Assembly (NCBI RefSeq): GCF_000255655.1
Contig: NZ_JH636435.1
Coordinates: forward strand, 312,209-376,208
Direction of reading: 5' to 3'
Origin: Schlesneria paludicola DSM 18645
Lineage (GTDB): Bacteria > Planctomycetota > Planctomycetia > Planctomycetales > Planctomycetaceae
DNA: 64,000 bases
Below are positions 53,683-62,673 of this stretch, one piece after another. Each line of letters begins with the position of its first letter. The stretch's first letter is position 1. The position numbers were made by a program, and so were the translations under genes. Below the pieces are notes generated by a model. That model saw only the letters and a program-made list of their open reading frames with translations, was not told the DNA's origin and searched no databases.

Positions 53683-54126
53683 TTACGCGTCACGCGAGTC
53701 CTCGCCGACATCCGTTGTGCCCCATCCGTCATCAATGCCGTAGGCTTCGACTTCAAATGGATTGTCGAGATAAATGTTTCCGCCGCGAAAACCAATCCAA
53801 AGGCTGGACAGCAGGTACGCGGGAATGAAGAGTGGCCCCCAGCGTTCGTACTGCCGGACGTGTACGCGTTCGTGACGTCTCGTCCGCGACAAGGTGTGGC
53901 GATCACAGCCCAGAACGACATGACCAAAGGTAATTGCCGCAATCGGTCCCTTGGCCCAGAACCCCTGCTGCAAGAGCCGCGTCAGCCAGCCCCCGTAGCC
54001 TTCGATGACACCGTCAACAACTTGCATTCCGCCACCGCTGGACACGGCCAATGGAATGAGCAACAAGCCGACAAGAGTGCCGGGAAACGCCCAGACATAC
54101 TTGAGGAATTGAAGGACTCTGTTCAT
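53683..54126 (-). CDS. small membrane protein with HExxH motif
   Basis: This 147-aa protein has an N-terminal membrane helix (WAFPGTLVGLLLIPLAV), a Gly-rich turn and an internal strand (AAITFGHVVLGC). HExxH (HERVH, residues 85-89) lies in TRRHERVHVRQYERWG, followed by a second hydrophobic stretch (LFIPAYLLSSLWIGF) and NPFEVEAY. HExxH followed by a Glu about 36 residues on resembles a gluzincin-type zinc site, so a membrane protease is possible, but I recognise no named family. It lies between the PDH operon terminator and LutA. Confidence 0.6.
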   Translation of the reverse strand: MNRVLQFLKYVWAFPGTLVGLLLIPLAVSSGGGMQVVDGVIEGYGGWLTRLLQQGFWAKGPIAAITFGHVVLGCDRHTLSRTRRHERVHVRQYERWGPLFIPAYLLSSLWIGFRGGNIYLDNPFEVEAYGIDDGWGTTDVGEDSRDA

Positions 54127-54230
54127 CACAATTCCCCGAATGTGCAACTCACATGGGTTCGCTGCGAATGCAAATTGCAAACTATTATCAGAGTCTGTTT
54201 GAGAGCATGCAATTGCGATGCGGCTCCCGC

Positions 54231-54282
54231 AAATGAACACGGCACGCATTCGACATAGCGCCGAACCGTGCCGTGTTCATTT
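54231..54282 (-). terminator. 16-bp perfect hairpin ending the PDH operon
   Basis: AAATGAACACGGCACG (54231-54246) and CGTGCCGTGTTCATTT (54267-54282) are exact reverse complements with a 20-nt loop. It begins 56 bases after the E2 stop on the minus strand. There is only a short U-tract (ATTT). Confidence 0.65.
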
Positions 54283-54337
54283 CATCTCGCGGAACGAGTG
54301 ATGCTTCAAACCCTGTCAGGGCAAAGTGGCTGTGCCC

Positions 54338-55609
54338 CTAGCTTTCGATAACCAGCCGAAACGAATTACTCAGCAGGGTCGTCAGTTTGACGACGAATCG
54401 TGCAGCATCGGCACCATTGATGACGCGGTGGTCATAGGACAGCGACAGCGGCAGCATCAGGCGTTCGACAACTTCACCGTTTTGCAGTTGCAGCTGCTTT
54501 TGCGAACGAGACATTCCCAGAATCGCCACTTCGGGATAGTTGACGATCGGCGTGAACGCCGTACCGCCCAGGCCACCCAAATTCGTGATCGTAAACGTGC
54601 CGCCCTGCATTTCGCTGAGCTGCAGTTTGCGATCGCGTGCTTTCCCGGCCAGCTCCGTCAGTTCTGCGGCCAGTTGCAGCACGGTCTTCTGGTCAACATT
54701 GCGAATGACAGGCACGACGAGACCCGTCGGCGTATCGACGGCCACCCCGATGTGGAAGTACCGCTTGAGGACCAGTTCTGCCTTCGCCGAATCGTAGCTG
54801 GCGTTGAAGTGCGGGAACTCTTTCAAACACGCGACGACGGCCTTCAGGGCCAGTGCCGTCATGGTCACTTTCGGCGAGCCCTTGGGAGCGGTATCCACAA
54901 AGTGTTTACGTGCCGCTTCGGTATCCGTGATATCGGCCAGATCGTGCTGCGTGACGTGTGGAATCACCTGCCACGCAAGGCTTAGGTTGGTTGCCACGGT
55001 CTTTTGCAGTTTTGTATACGGCTGCCGATCCGTCGGACCAAATTGCGAGAAATCGGGAAGTGGTGGTTCAACGACTCCACGTCCACCGCCGCCGCCACCG
55101 TTGGTCGCAGCTTTGGTGACGTCTTCCAATGTAATGCGTCCGCCGGAACCCGTACCGAGGATGCTTGCGAGACTCAAACCGAGAGTTCGCGCCAGACGTC
55201 GCGTCGCCGGACCAGCAGGCAATGGCGTGTCGCGCCCCGCGGTGGCAACCGCAGATACGGCTTTTGTGATCGTGGCCTTGTCGCCACCGCCATTGCGGCT
55301 TCCGGTCGCTGCGGCGGGCGCGGCTGGTGTCGTTGTTGCCGCAGCCGCTGGTTTCGCAGGGGCGGCGGTTCCTGCGGCATCAATGGCCAGCACGGCTTGA
55401 CCTGGAGTGATCGTCTGGCCCTTTTTCACCAGAATTTGCGTGATCTTTCCGCCGTGCGGGCACGGCAGAGGCAACACAGCCTTATCGGTTTCGATCTCCA
55501 TGACAATTTGTCCTGGCTCGATCGTATCACCGACCGCGACCAGAATGGCTGCCACGTCCCCGCTTTTGACTCCGTCGCCTAAGTTATCCGCCTTGAATTC
55601 AATCGTCAT
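54338..55609 (-). CDS. aceF: dihydrolipoamide acetyltransferase (pyruvate dehydrogenase E2)
   Basis: This 423-aa E2 carries acetyl groups on a lipoyl arm within the pyruvate dehydrogenase complex. One N-terminal lipoyl domain has the lipoylated Lys43 (IETDKAVLP). An Ala/Pro linker follows, then the peripheral subunit-binding domain (GPATRRLARTLGLSLASILG, with GSGGRITLEDV). The catalytic domain ends with SLSYDHRVINGADAARF, where His and Asn/Asp positions follow the DHRxxNG type known from some E2p. It lies 54 bases after E1 in the same direction. There is a single lipoyl domain where enterobacterial AceF has three. Confidence 0.95.
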   Translation of the reverse strand: MTIEFKADNLGDGVKSGDVAAILVAVGDTIEPGQIVMEIETDKAVLPLPCPHGGKITQILVKKGQTITPGQAVLAIDAAGTAAPAKPAAAATTTPAAPAAATGSRNGGGDKATITKAVSAVATAGRDTPLPAGPATRRLARTLGLSLASILGTGSGGRITLEDVTKAATNGGGGGGRGVVEPPLPDFSQFGPTDRQPYTKLQKTVATNLSLAWQVIPHVTQHDLADITDTEAARKHFVDTAPKGSPKVTMTALALKAVVACLKEFPHFNASYDSAKAELVLKRYFHIGVAVDTPTGLVVPVIRNVDQKTVLQLAAELTELAGKARDRKLQLSEMQGGTFTITNLGGLGGTAFTPIVNYPEVAILGMSRSQKQLQLQNGEVVERLMLPLSLSYDHRVINGADAARFVVKLTTLLSNSFRLVIES

Positions 55610-55663
55610 TCGTCAGTCTTTCTCAAGCTGTTTTTCAAAGTGGTTTCCAAGAGCCATCCAAGA

Positions 55664-58417
55664 TCATGCGAAAGCAGGGTCAATCTTTTCGGGATCGAGA
55701 CCCAGGTCTTTCAATGCTTGAGGCAACTTTTTGGCGTCGAACTGGCCGTCTTTGCTCAGTGCGACCAGCGTGGTATAGGCGACCGACTCAGCATCGATTT
55801 CGAAGTGACGACGGAGTGCCTCGCGAGATTCGCTGCGACCGAATCCATCGGTTCCGCAGACCACATATTGGCAGGAAAGATAAGGACGAATCTGCTCGGC
55901 CACCAGTTGCACGTTGTCACTCGACGAAATGATCGGGGCCTTCTGACCGCCCAGGACCTGTTCGATGTAGCTGGTTTTCGGCTTCTTGTCGGGATGCAGA
56001 CGATTCCAACGAGCGACCGATTGGGCTTCACGCTTCAGTTCGTTGTAGCTGGTGACGCTCCAAACATCGGCCGTCACACCGAACTTTTCGGCAAGCAGCT
56101 TCTGGGCCTGGATGACACACTGCAGAATTGGCCCGCTGCCAAGCAATTGGGGCCGCTTGGCTCGCGTGCTGGCTGAAACCGATGGATCAAGAGGATGGAT
56201 CCCCTTAATGATCCCCTCTTCGGCACCGGCAGGCATTGACGGCATGACGTAGTTTTCGTTGTAGATCGAAAGGTAGTAGAAGACGTCTTCCCCTTCGACA
56301 AACATCCGTCGCAAGCCATCCTGGACGATGACACACAGTTCGTAGCCAAACGCCGGATCGTAGGCGATCAGGTTTGGAACAGTCCCCGCCATCAACTGAC
56401 TATGGCCGTCTTCGTGCTGCAGTCCTTCGCCGTTCAGCGTTGTTCGGCCGGAGGTACCGCCGCACAGGAAGCCTTTGCAACGGGAATCGCCTGCCAGCCA
56501 GATCAAATCGCCAACGCGTTGGAAACCGAACATCGAGTAATAGATGTAGAATGGAATCATCGAAAGACCGACGTTGGCGTAGGCCGTCCCCGCCGCCACG
56601 AACGAGGACATCGCCCCCGCTTCGTTGATCCCTTCCATCAGGATCTGACCGGTTTGAGATTCCTTGTATGCCTTCGCGGTTCCTGCATCGACCGGCGTAT
56701 AAAGCTGGCCCTTGCTCGAGTAGATCCCGAATTGAGAGAACAGCGCTTCCATGCCGAACGTTTGTGCTTCGTCAGGAATGATCGGAACAACTCGTGTCCC
56801 GAGGTTCTTGTCACGAATCAATGCCTTGATCGTTTCCGACAGCACCGTTGTTGTTGACCGTGCCTTGGAAGATGTGGCGGCTTCTTCGATCAAATGCGCT
56901 GCCGAAGGAACCGTCAACTTTTCGGTGGTTGGAACACGGACCGGCAAGTATCCGCCGAGTTTCTTCCGGTGATCATGCAGGTACTTCATTTCTGGACTGT
57001 CAGCCGGCGGACGATAGAAGATCGCCGCTTTCGCCTGCTCGTCGGTCAGCGGTAGATTGAATCGATCGCGGAATTGGATCAGAGCCTGCTCGCCCATATC
57101 TTTCGTCTGGTGAGCGGTGTTCTTGCCTTCACCCGCTTCGCCCATCCCAAAGCCCTTGACCGTGTGCGCCAGGACAACGGTCGGAGCCCCCTTGTGGTCG
57201 GTCGCTGCTTTGTAGGCTGCATAGACCTTGATTGGATCGTGGCCACCCCGGCGCAAATTGCGGAGCTGATCGTCGGTCATGTCTTCCACGAGCTTCAGCA
57301 GTTCGGGATCGCGTCCGAAGAAGTCGTTGCGAATGAATTCACCGGTTTCGACGCTGTACTTCTGGAACTGGCCGTCAACGACCTCGCCCAAAGTTTTGAC
57401 CAGCAAACCCGTGTCATCTGCGTCGAAGAGGGGCTGCCAATCGCTGCCCCAGACAACCTTGATGACGTTCCATCCCGCACCGCGGAAAACACCTTCCAGC
57501 TCTTGGATGATCTTTCCGTTACCACGCACGGGACCGTCGAGCCGTTGCAGGTTGCAGTTGATGACCCAGGTCACATTGTCCAGCTTCTCGCGGGCGGCCA
57601 GTGTGATCGCGCCCAGCGATTCAGGCTCGTCGACTTCACCATCTCCCAAGAAGGCCCAGACGCGCGACTTCGATGTGTCGATCAGATTTCGATGCTGCAG
57701 GTACCGCAAGAATCTCGCATGATACAACGAGCAGATTGGCCCCAACCCCATCGAAACCGTGGGGAATTGCCAGAAATCAGGCATCAGCCACGGGTGAGGA
57801 TATGACGACAATCCTTGGCCGCGAGGCAGCTCGCGCCGGAAGTTTTCTAGATTCTTTTCGGTCAGGCGACCTTCAACAAACGCGCGAGAATACATCCCTG
57901 GTGACGAATGCCCCTGGAAGTAGATCATATCGCCCGTGTGATCTTTGGTCCGGGAATGGAAGAAGTGGTTGAACCCGGTTTCCACAAGCGTTGCCGACGA
58001 CGCGAAGGTCGAAATATGGCCGCCGACACCTGTGCCGGTACGATAGGCACGCACGACCATTGCCATCGCGTTCCAGCGAATAATGCTCCGCAAACGCTTT
58101 TCAATGTCGCGATCACCGGGGAATTCTGGCTCGGCTTCGGGGGGAATCGTATTGACGTAAGGTGTCGTCATCGACGGTACGACAGGGACCGACAGTCCCT
58201 GCGCGCGCGAATACAACCGCGTCAGCATTTGGCCGAGCGCTTCTGGGCCATAGCGATGAAGGAAATCGTCGACGGATTCAAGCCATTCATCCATTTCCTG
58301 TGGATCAATGACGGGGACCTGAACGTCGGACAATTCTTCGGAAGAAGCCGCGGCAGGAGTCGTCGTTGCGACTTCCGCTCGCCGACTTGCGGGAGCTGCT
58401 TGAAGTACACTTGCCAT
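55664..58417 (-). CDS. aceE: pyruvate dehydrogenase E1 component (homodimeric AceE type)
   Basis: This 917-aa thiamine-diphosphate-dependent E1 decarboxylates pyruvate and reductively acetylates E2. It has GHISTFASSATLVETGFNHF, the ThDP motif beginning GDGEVDEPESLGAI and ending in NCNLQRLDGPVRG, and HTVKGFGMGEAGEGKN. The C-terminal part carries GRTTLNGEGLQHEDGHS and QYVVCGTDGFGRSESR. ATG 58417 is preferred with GAGG 12 bases upstream; codons before it in frame look unconserved. It is followed by E2, forming a two-gene operon; E3 (lipoamide dehydrogenase) is not in this window. Length and layout match the homodimeric class, not the alpha/beta E1. Confidence 0.95.
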   Translation of the reverse strand: MASVLQAAPASRRAEVATTTPAAASSEELSDVQVPVIDPQEMDEWLESVDDFLHRYGPEALGQMLTRLYSRAQGLSVPVVPSMTTPYVNTIPPEAEPEFPGDRDIEKRLRSIIRWNAMAMVVRAYRTGTGVGGHISTFASSATLVETGFNHFFHSRTKDHTGDMIYFQGHSSPGMYSRAFVEGRLTEKNLENFRRELPRGQGLSSYPHPWLMPDFWQFPTVSMGLGPICSLYHARFLRYLQHRNLIDTSKSRVWAFLGDGEVDEPESLGAITLAAREKLDNVTWVINCNLQRLDGPVRGNGKIIQELEGVFRGAGWNVIKVVWGSDWQPLFDADDTGLLVKTLGEVVDGQFQKYSVETGEFIRNDFFGRDPELLKLVEDMTDDQLRNLRRGGHDPIKVYAAYKAATDHKGAPTVVLAHTVKGFGMGEAGEGKNTAHQTKDMGEQALIQFRDRFNLPLTDEQAKAAIFYRPPADSPEMKYLHDHRKKLGGYLPVRVPTTEKLTVPSAAHLIEEAATSSKARSTTTVLSETIKALIRDKNLGTRVVPIIPDEAQTFGMEALFSQFGIYSSKGQLYTPVDAGTAKAYKESQTGQILMEGINEAGAMSSFVAAGTAYANVGLSMIPFYIYYSMFGFQRVGDLIWLAGDSRCKGFLCGGTSGRTTLNGEGLQHEDGHSQLMAGTVPNLIAYDPAFGYELCVIVQDGLRRMFVEGEDVFYYLSIYNENYVMPSMPAGAEEGIIKGIHPLDPSVSASTRAKRPQLLGSGPILQCVIQAQKLLAEKFGVTADVWSVTSYNELKREAQSVARWNRLHPDKKPKTSYIEQVLGGQKAPIISSSDNVQLVAEQIRPYLSCQYVVCGTDGFGRSESREALRRHFEIDAESVAYTTLVALSKDGQFDAKKLPQALKDLGLDPEKIDPAFA

Positions 58418-58852
58418 GTTATTCGCCAACCTCGTCTTAAACTCAGGCACCGCGATCGCGAGCGAACGAACCGCTTCCTGCGGCACTCGGGCGGATCATC
58501 GCCCAGTCCGATAACCGTGTTACCGTGTATCGCTCATACCCATACGACATCGAATGGTAGCAGGTCGAATCCCGTCTGCACAGATTGCGCCACTCGAGAT
58601 TGAATTGCCAGTTTTCTCAGCAGCATATTGAATCAGAAACCGCAATCCGACGCTATCCGGCAATTCGACTTATTGCGTGGATTACAGGAACGTCAAATCG
58701 GCGTAAACCTTCTCTGTCAATCACCTTTCGGATTACGCCTCAAAGTTTCTCCGTAAATTGTTCAATTTCTGACGTGTTCCAGCAAAGAGTCGCCGATGAG
58801 CAGATGAGATGCCCCCGATGATCAACCGCAAACCGCTCGCATCGGCGATTAC
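58418..58852. other. 435-base gap containing the aceE promoter region
   Basis: No gene is supported. It must hold the aceE promoter and the end of the comF transcript. I see no strong hairpin or clear -35/-10 pair I would commit to. Confidence 0.4.
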
Positions 58853-59635
58853 TTATTTCCGAAGTGGGCTTACCGCAATCACGGCCACGACAACCTGTTT
58901 CGCTCCGGCCTGTTTCAATGTTCTGGTGGCGGCGCTTGCGGTCGAGCCTGTCGTCAGGATGTCGTCGACAAGCAGAATTGTTTTTCCTTTCAGGTCGCTT
59001 CCAGTCCGCACGCCGAAAGTGCCTTGCTGCTGGCGGCGGCGGACTGGAGTGGGACTGGTGGCTTGCTTGGCTGTACGATGTCGCTTGATGAGCACTCGAT
59101 GTGCCCAGGGTGACTGAAGCTGTCGCGCCAGTTCCCGAGAAAAGGTTTCGGCCGCGTAGTGGGCGTGAAACGCTCGACGTGTCCAGTGTTCTGGAACAGG
59201 AATCACGGCGTCAATCGACTGCCTGTGGAACGCCTGCTCTTTCTCGCGAAACAGCGCACGCGCCAGACCACGGGTGAGCCCAGCACCGCTGGAGGACTTC
59301 GCTCGTAGACAAGCCTTTCGTAGCGCCCCGTCATAAGTGCCCAGCCGAATGACGCCATCGAAGGAAAACACCTCATGTCGACACTGACCGCACCCTTTTT
59401 CAAGATTTGCATACGCGCCGACGGGTGCACCGCAACGATCGCATTCGTTCGTCAGTGGTGGCCTCAGGACAAGTCGGCACTCGCCACACACAAAATGCTC
59501 CCCCTCCGGCATCTCGCCAGCGCAGAGGAGGCACGAGGGAGGATACACGAAGTCCAAAGCTGCCAAGTAACCTTTTGAAACCACCCGTGCCGCCAGCCTC
59601 GGGCCATCACGAAGGATTCGAAGTCGAAGATTCAT
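58853..59635 (-). CDS. comF: ComF-family phosphoribosyltransferase-like protein
   Basis: This 260-aa protein has an N-terminal zinc ribbon (SCLLCAGEMPEGEHFVCGEC and ECDRCGAPVG...GCGQCRHE). A phosphoribosyltransferase domain follows with DAVIPVPEHWTRRAFHAHY, then LIKRHRTAKQATSPTPVRR. The PRPP loop is ILLVDDILTTGSTASA. It ends with VVVAVIAVSP. ComF in naturally competent bacteria takes part in DNA uptake or single-strand processing; other members are of unknown role. ATG 59635 has GGAG 9 bases upstream. It lies 36 bases after the HD phosphohydrolase, so the two are likely cotranscribed. Confidence 0.9.
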   Translation of the reverse strand: MNLRLRILRDGPRLAARVVSKGYLAALDFVYPPSCLLCAGEMPEGEHFVCGECRLVLRPPLTNECDRCGAPVGAYANLEKGCGQCRHEVFSFDGVIRLGTYDGALRKACLRAKSSSGAGLTRGLARALFREKEQAFHRQSIDAVIPVPEHWTRRAFHAHYAAETFSRELARQLQSPWAHRVLIKRHRTAKQATSPTPVRRRQQQGTFGVRTGSDLKGKTILLVDDILTTGSTASAATRTLKQAGAKQVVVAVIAVSPLRK

Positions 59636-59671
59636 GGGAAAAATCTCCGCAGGCAATCTGTCGGGGCGGGG

Positions 59672-61078
59672 CTACATATTCGATTTTGCGTCGGTCGCCT
59701 CCCCGAGAATCGCATTCAAGGCCGAATTCAAGACGGCGTCGTGGCGATGATCCTGGGAGTAAATGCGGAACACGCAGAAACTGATCGGGAGGGCACGGAA
59801 CAAATCGTCGTCTGACAATTCTTGCGGCGATCCCACGGCCGGGTCGAGCAAAAAGTTCTGTCCGCTGGCGGGAAGTCGACTGCTGGGGCGGTGATAGTGA
59901 CGCGCCACGTCGATCTTGAGTTCGATCTCTTTCAGTTCAGGCGGAAGTCGCTTACGAACGCGACTGAGCACCAGATCGGGTTCGGAAAAAATGGTTGTTC
60001 GTTCGGCGGACCCCGAATGGAAATTCAGTGTTTTCTCGCAGGCCATCTTCCAATGGACCTGGCGACAAATAATCTGCCGCCAACGCTGGCCCAGGTCACG
60101 CAGTTCCGGATCGTCGCTGTCGCCCCATCGCTGGACGTCGACCATGAACGTCGTTTCCGTAAATTTGCGGTAGTCGTCCAGTTTTTCCAGCGGGTTCCCC
60201 TGGAACAAGCGACGCATAGTTTCCGGAAAGAGTTCCTCCAGGGCCAGGTCGACTGCACGCACCGTTCGATGGAAGTAGATCGTCCGGAACAGATTGGCCC
60301 GCGTTTCGATGAAATTAATCAGAGTGGGCAGGCCGCGGGCATGAATTGTCAGCCCCGCCGGCGTGAAAAACGAATAGTGGAGAATTCGGTTGAGATCGAA
60401 CGCCTTCGTGTTGTAGCCCGACATATAGGCATCGCGCAGGACGAAGTCCATATTGTCGACCGTGTAGATTCCGCTGAACATGCCACGCAATTTGCGTAGC
60501 CAGTCGGGGTGCCCTTCTTCTGAGGCACTCCCCGGTTTGGGGCGACGGATTAGCCAGGAGATTTGCTGCGGATCGAGTTCTTCCAGGGGCTGTAGCTTGC
60601 CATTTGGATTACGGCGAATGCCTCGCAGCACGTCCGCAAGCTCTTTTTCGATGACCGCCCCGCCGATGTCTTCGTGCGTAATACCGAACTGATCCAGGTA
60701 GTGATCATCGAAGAAATGCCCAAATGGGCCGTGCCCAACATCATGCAGCAGAGCCGCCATCCGCAAGAGGCTCTCGACATACGGCCGAGACGGAACGTTT
60801 CGGCAGGAATCGCACAGCGACTCATACCAGTGCTCAATCGCCACTGAGGCCAAATGCATGGCCCCCAGCACATGTTGAAATCGCATGTGCTCTGCCGAAG
60901 GAAACACCCACCACGCTGTCTGCAACTGGTGAATCTGTCGCATCCGCTGCACCCAGGGATGATCGATCACATCCTGTTCGGCCGTTTCCCCGCGAGGCAA
61001 ACCGGATCGGGCAATGAATGGGATGTATCCGTGTACGGGATCGTGTGACAGACTTTCATTGACGAAATCGCGAACCAT
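59672..61078 (-). CDS. HD-domain phosphohydrolase (dGTPase/SpoT-like family)
   Basis: This 468-aa protein contains a classic HD domain: HPWVQRMRQIHQLQTA, AEHMRFQHVLGAMHLA, then AALLHDVGHGPFGHFFDDH (HD metal pair). Later come IRRPKPG and MDFVLRDAYMSGYN. It resembles the YdhJ-type HD phosphohydrolases acting on nucleotides. A GAGG site lies 7 bases before ATG 61078. It heads the small minus-strand operon with comF. The substrate is not identifiable from sequence. Confidence 0.88.
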   Translation of the reverse strand: MVRDFVNESLSHDPVHGYIPFIARSGLPRGETAEQDVIDHPWVQRMRQIHQLQTAWWVFPSAEHMRFQHVLGAMHLASVAIEHWYESLCDSCRNVPSRPYVESLLRMAALLHDVGHGPFGHFFDDHYLDQFGITHEDIGGAVIEKELADVLRGIRRNPNGKLQPLEELDPQQISWLIRRPKPGSASEEGHPDWLRKLRGMFSGIYTVDNMDFVLRDAYMSGYNTKAFDLNRILHYSFFTPAGLTIHARGLPTLINFIETRANLFRTIYFHRTVRAVDLALEELFPETMRRLFQGNPLEKLDDYRKFTETTFMVDVQRWGDSDDPELRDLGQRWRQIICRQVHWKMACEKTLNFHSGSAERTTIFSEPDLVLSRVRKRLPPELKEIELKIDVARHYHRPSSRLPASGQNFLLDPAVGSPQELSDDDLFRALPISFCVFRIYSQDHRHDAVLNSALNAILGEATDAKSNM

Positions 61079-61229
61079 CGGCAGACCTCTTTGTCTCGGC
61101 GTAGCTGTTCTCCATGACCGTCATCTTAGCAGCTACGCCCCCGCCACCGAAGTCGACCGGAACCCCACGTCGCCAAAAGATCACAGAGTGATGATTGAAC
61201 CTTGGGGGCTGGAAACTTGAGCCATGGCA

Positions 61230-62186
61230 CTATTCGCAGGTGGAGTACCAGCGCAATACACGCAATGCCCGCAGCGTGTTCCAGCGACTGGGATTGTCGG
61301 CGGATTCCAATTCGAAGTGGACCTTGCCGGCATGATTGTTCTCAAGCGGCCATCGTCCCGCGTCGTCTTGCTTCTTTTCCAGCAGAGCGATCGCTTCTGC
61401 GACGCGTTGGTCAGGTTTTAGGCCTGCTCGTCGCAGATAGTCCAGCCCCCACAAAATGTCGTAGTGCCAGCGGGTGGGAAAAGATATTTGCGTCCAGTCG
61501 GCATCGATCACCTCACCGGTTGATAAAGATCGGAACATCCGCCGCTCAAGGAGGTATTGTTGCGCTCTAATGCGCGCGTCGGCCACAGCTGGTATGACCT
61601 CATTCGCACTCGCACGCTCAAACTCCAGCAAGCCTTCGAGGACGCAGATTGTTGAATGGAACGACGACCGTTGACTCTTCGGATCGCAATTCCAGCCGCC
61701 GTCCTGCAACTGCTCGCTCAAAAGCCGCTCAACCAGTCGTTGGCTCGCCTGGCCGAAGTACGCACCTGCAGCAAGAACTCGTCCATTGATACAGGGCTCG
61801 TCCTCCCCCTCAAAGAAGGGCGAGTTCCCAAATTGCGGCCCCCAGGTACAGCGATCGCGAACGAGACGAATGGCACTTTGGGCTCGTTCGCCCTGCGGAT
61901 CAACACCCCACTCCCTTAGCAGCGACACGCTGTCCGTCGTCGATGTCCATCCGGGACAAACATAGCTGCGGCCGCCCCAATGACCATCAGCGGCTTGAAG
62001 ATCGAGCAACCGACACCCCCAACCCTCTGCCTCAATGCGCGAACGTTCCATGGCTACGGCGTTGGGAGACTCATCCAATAGATCTCGCTTCACCTGCCAG
62101 CGAATCACCGCATCCGAATCGAGCAACCACTCAATCACCGACTCTCCGGCTCCTACGTTCGCTCGTCCATATGTTGTGTTCGCCAT
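61230..62186 (-). CDS. soluble alpha/alpha-toroid protein (squalene-cyclase-like repeats)
   Basis: This 318-aa protein without a signal peptide carries repeats of the prenyltransferase/squalene-cyclase toroid. It has LLDLQAADGHWGGRSYVCPGW, LLSEQLQDGGWNCD and ALLEKKQDDAGRWPLEN. These are the QW-type repeats (Q-x-x-DG-x-W). It begins AGESVIEWLLDSDAVIRWQV. There is no DXDD catalytic motif, so cyclase chemistry is not supported. AAGGAA lies 9 bases ahead of ATG 62186. It shares only the fold with the exported toroid protein at 20 kb. Function unknown. Confidence 0.75.
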   Translation of the reverse strand: MANTTYGRANVGAGESVIEWLLDSDAVIRWQVKRDLLDESPNAVAMERSRIEAEGWGCRLLDLQAADGHWGGRSYVCPGWTSTTDSVSLLREWGVDPQGERAQSAIRLVRDRCTWGPQFGNSPFFEGEDEPCINGRVLAAGAYFGQASQRLVERLLSEQLQDGGWNCDPKSQRSSFHSTICVLEGLLEFERASANEVIPAVADARIRAQQYLLERRMFRSLSTGEVIDADWTQISFPTRWHYDILWGLDYLRRAGLKPDQRVAEAIALLEKKQDDAGRWPLENNHAGKVHFELESADNPSRWNTLRALRVLRWYSTCE

Positions 62187-62673
62187 CGGCTACGATTTCC
62201 TTGGTGTGACTGACGGTGCCTTAATGTTACCCGAATTTTCTGACGCAGTCACACGGTTCGGCCCGGTCCTCGAACGGCACAAGTGGACTCGCTGATATGT
62301 GGGCCACGAGTTCATCAGTGTGTCAATTTATGTCCGAGTCTCCTCAAAACCCATCTTGATGACAAATTTGAAAGATTCGCATCGCCGTCATGAGTATCTC
62401 GCGATTTTCAGTTTCTCAAGCACTTCGCGTCAAATCGATCGATAGCGACCACCCAAGGTGGATCGATCTCCTGGGCGGTGAAATATTCCGCCTCACTGAG
62501 GAAACGTTCACCAATAACGGAGTACGTCATTCGAATCTTTTGAATGAAGATTCAGGGTTTGATCAAAAACATTGCATGTCAGTTGGGTGGTCCAGAATTC
62601 GCATGCATGACGCGCGATCGTCTTCGAATCACCTGATTGTACAGTTCGACCATGAACACGCTGGAGCCTCGTG
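62187..62673. other. 487-base gap with no supported gene
   Basis: A 94-codon open frame (62390-62674) has no family resemblance or ribosome site, and runs up to the start of the DUF1559 gene. No hairpins or repeats of note are seen. Confidence 0.45.

Noticed and set aside
57074-57805. Plus-strand frame opposite aceE
   Set aside because: Mirror of a highly conserved enzyme gene; no motif of its own.
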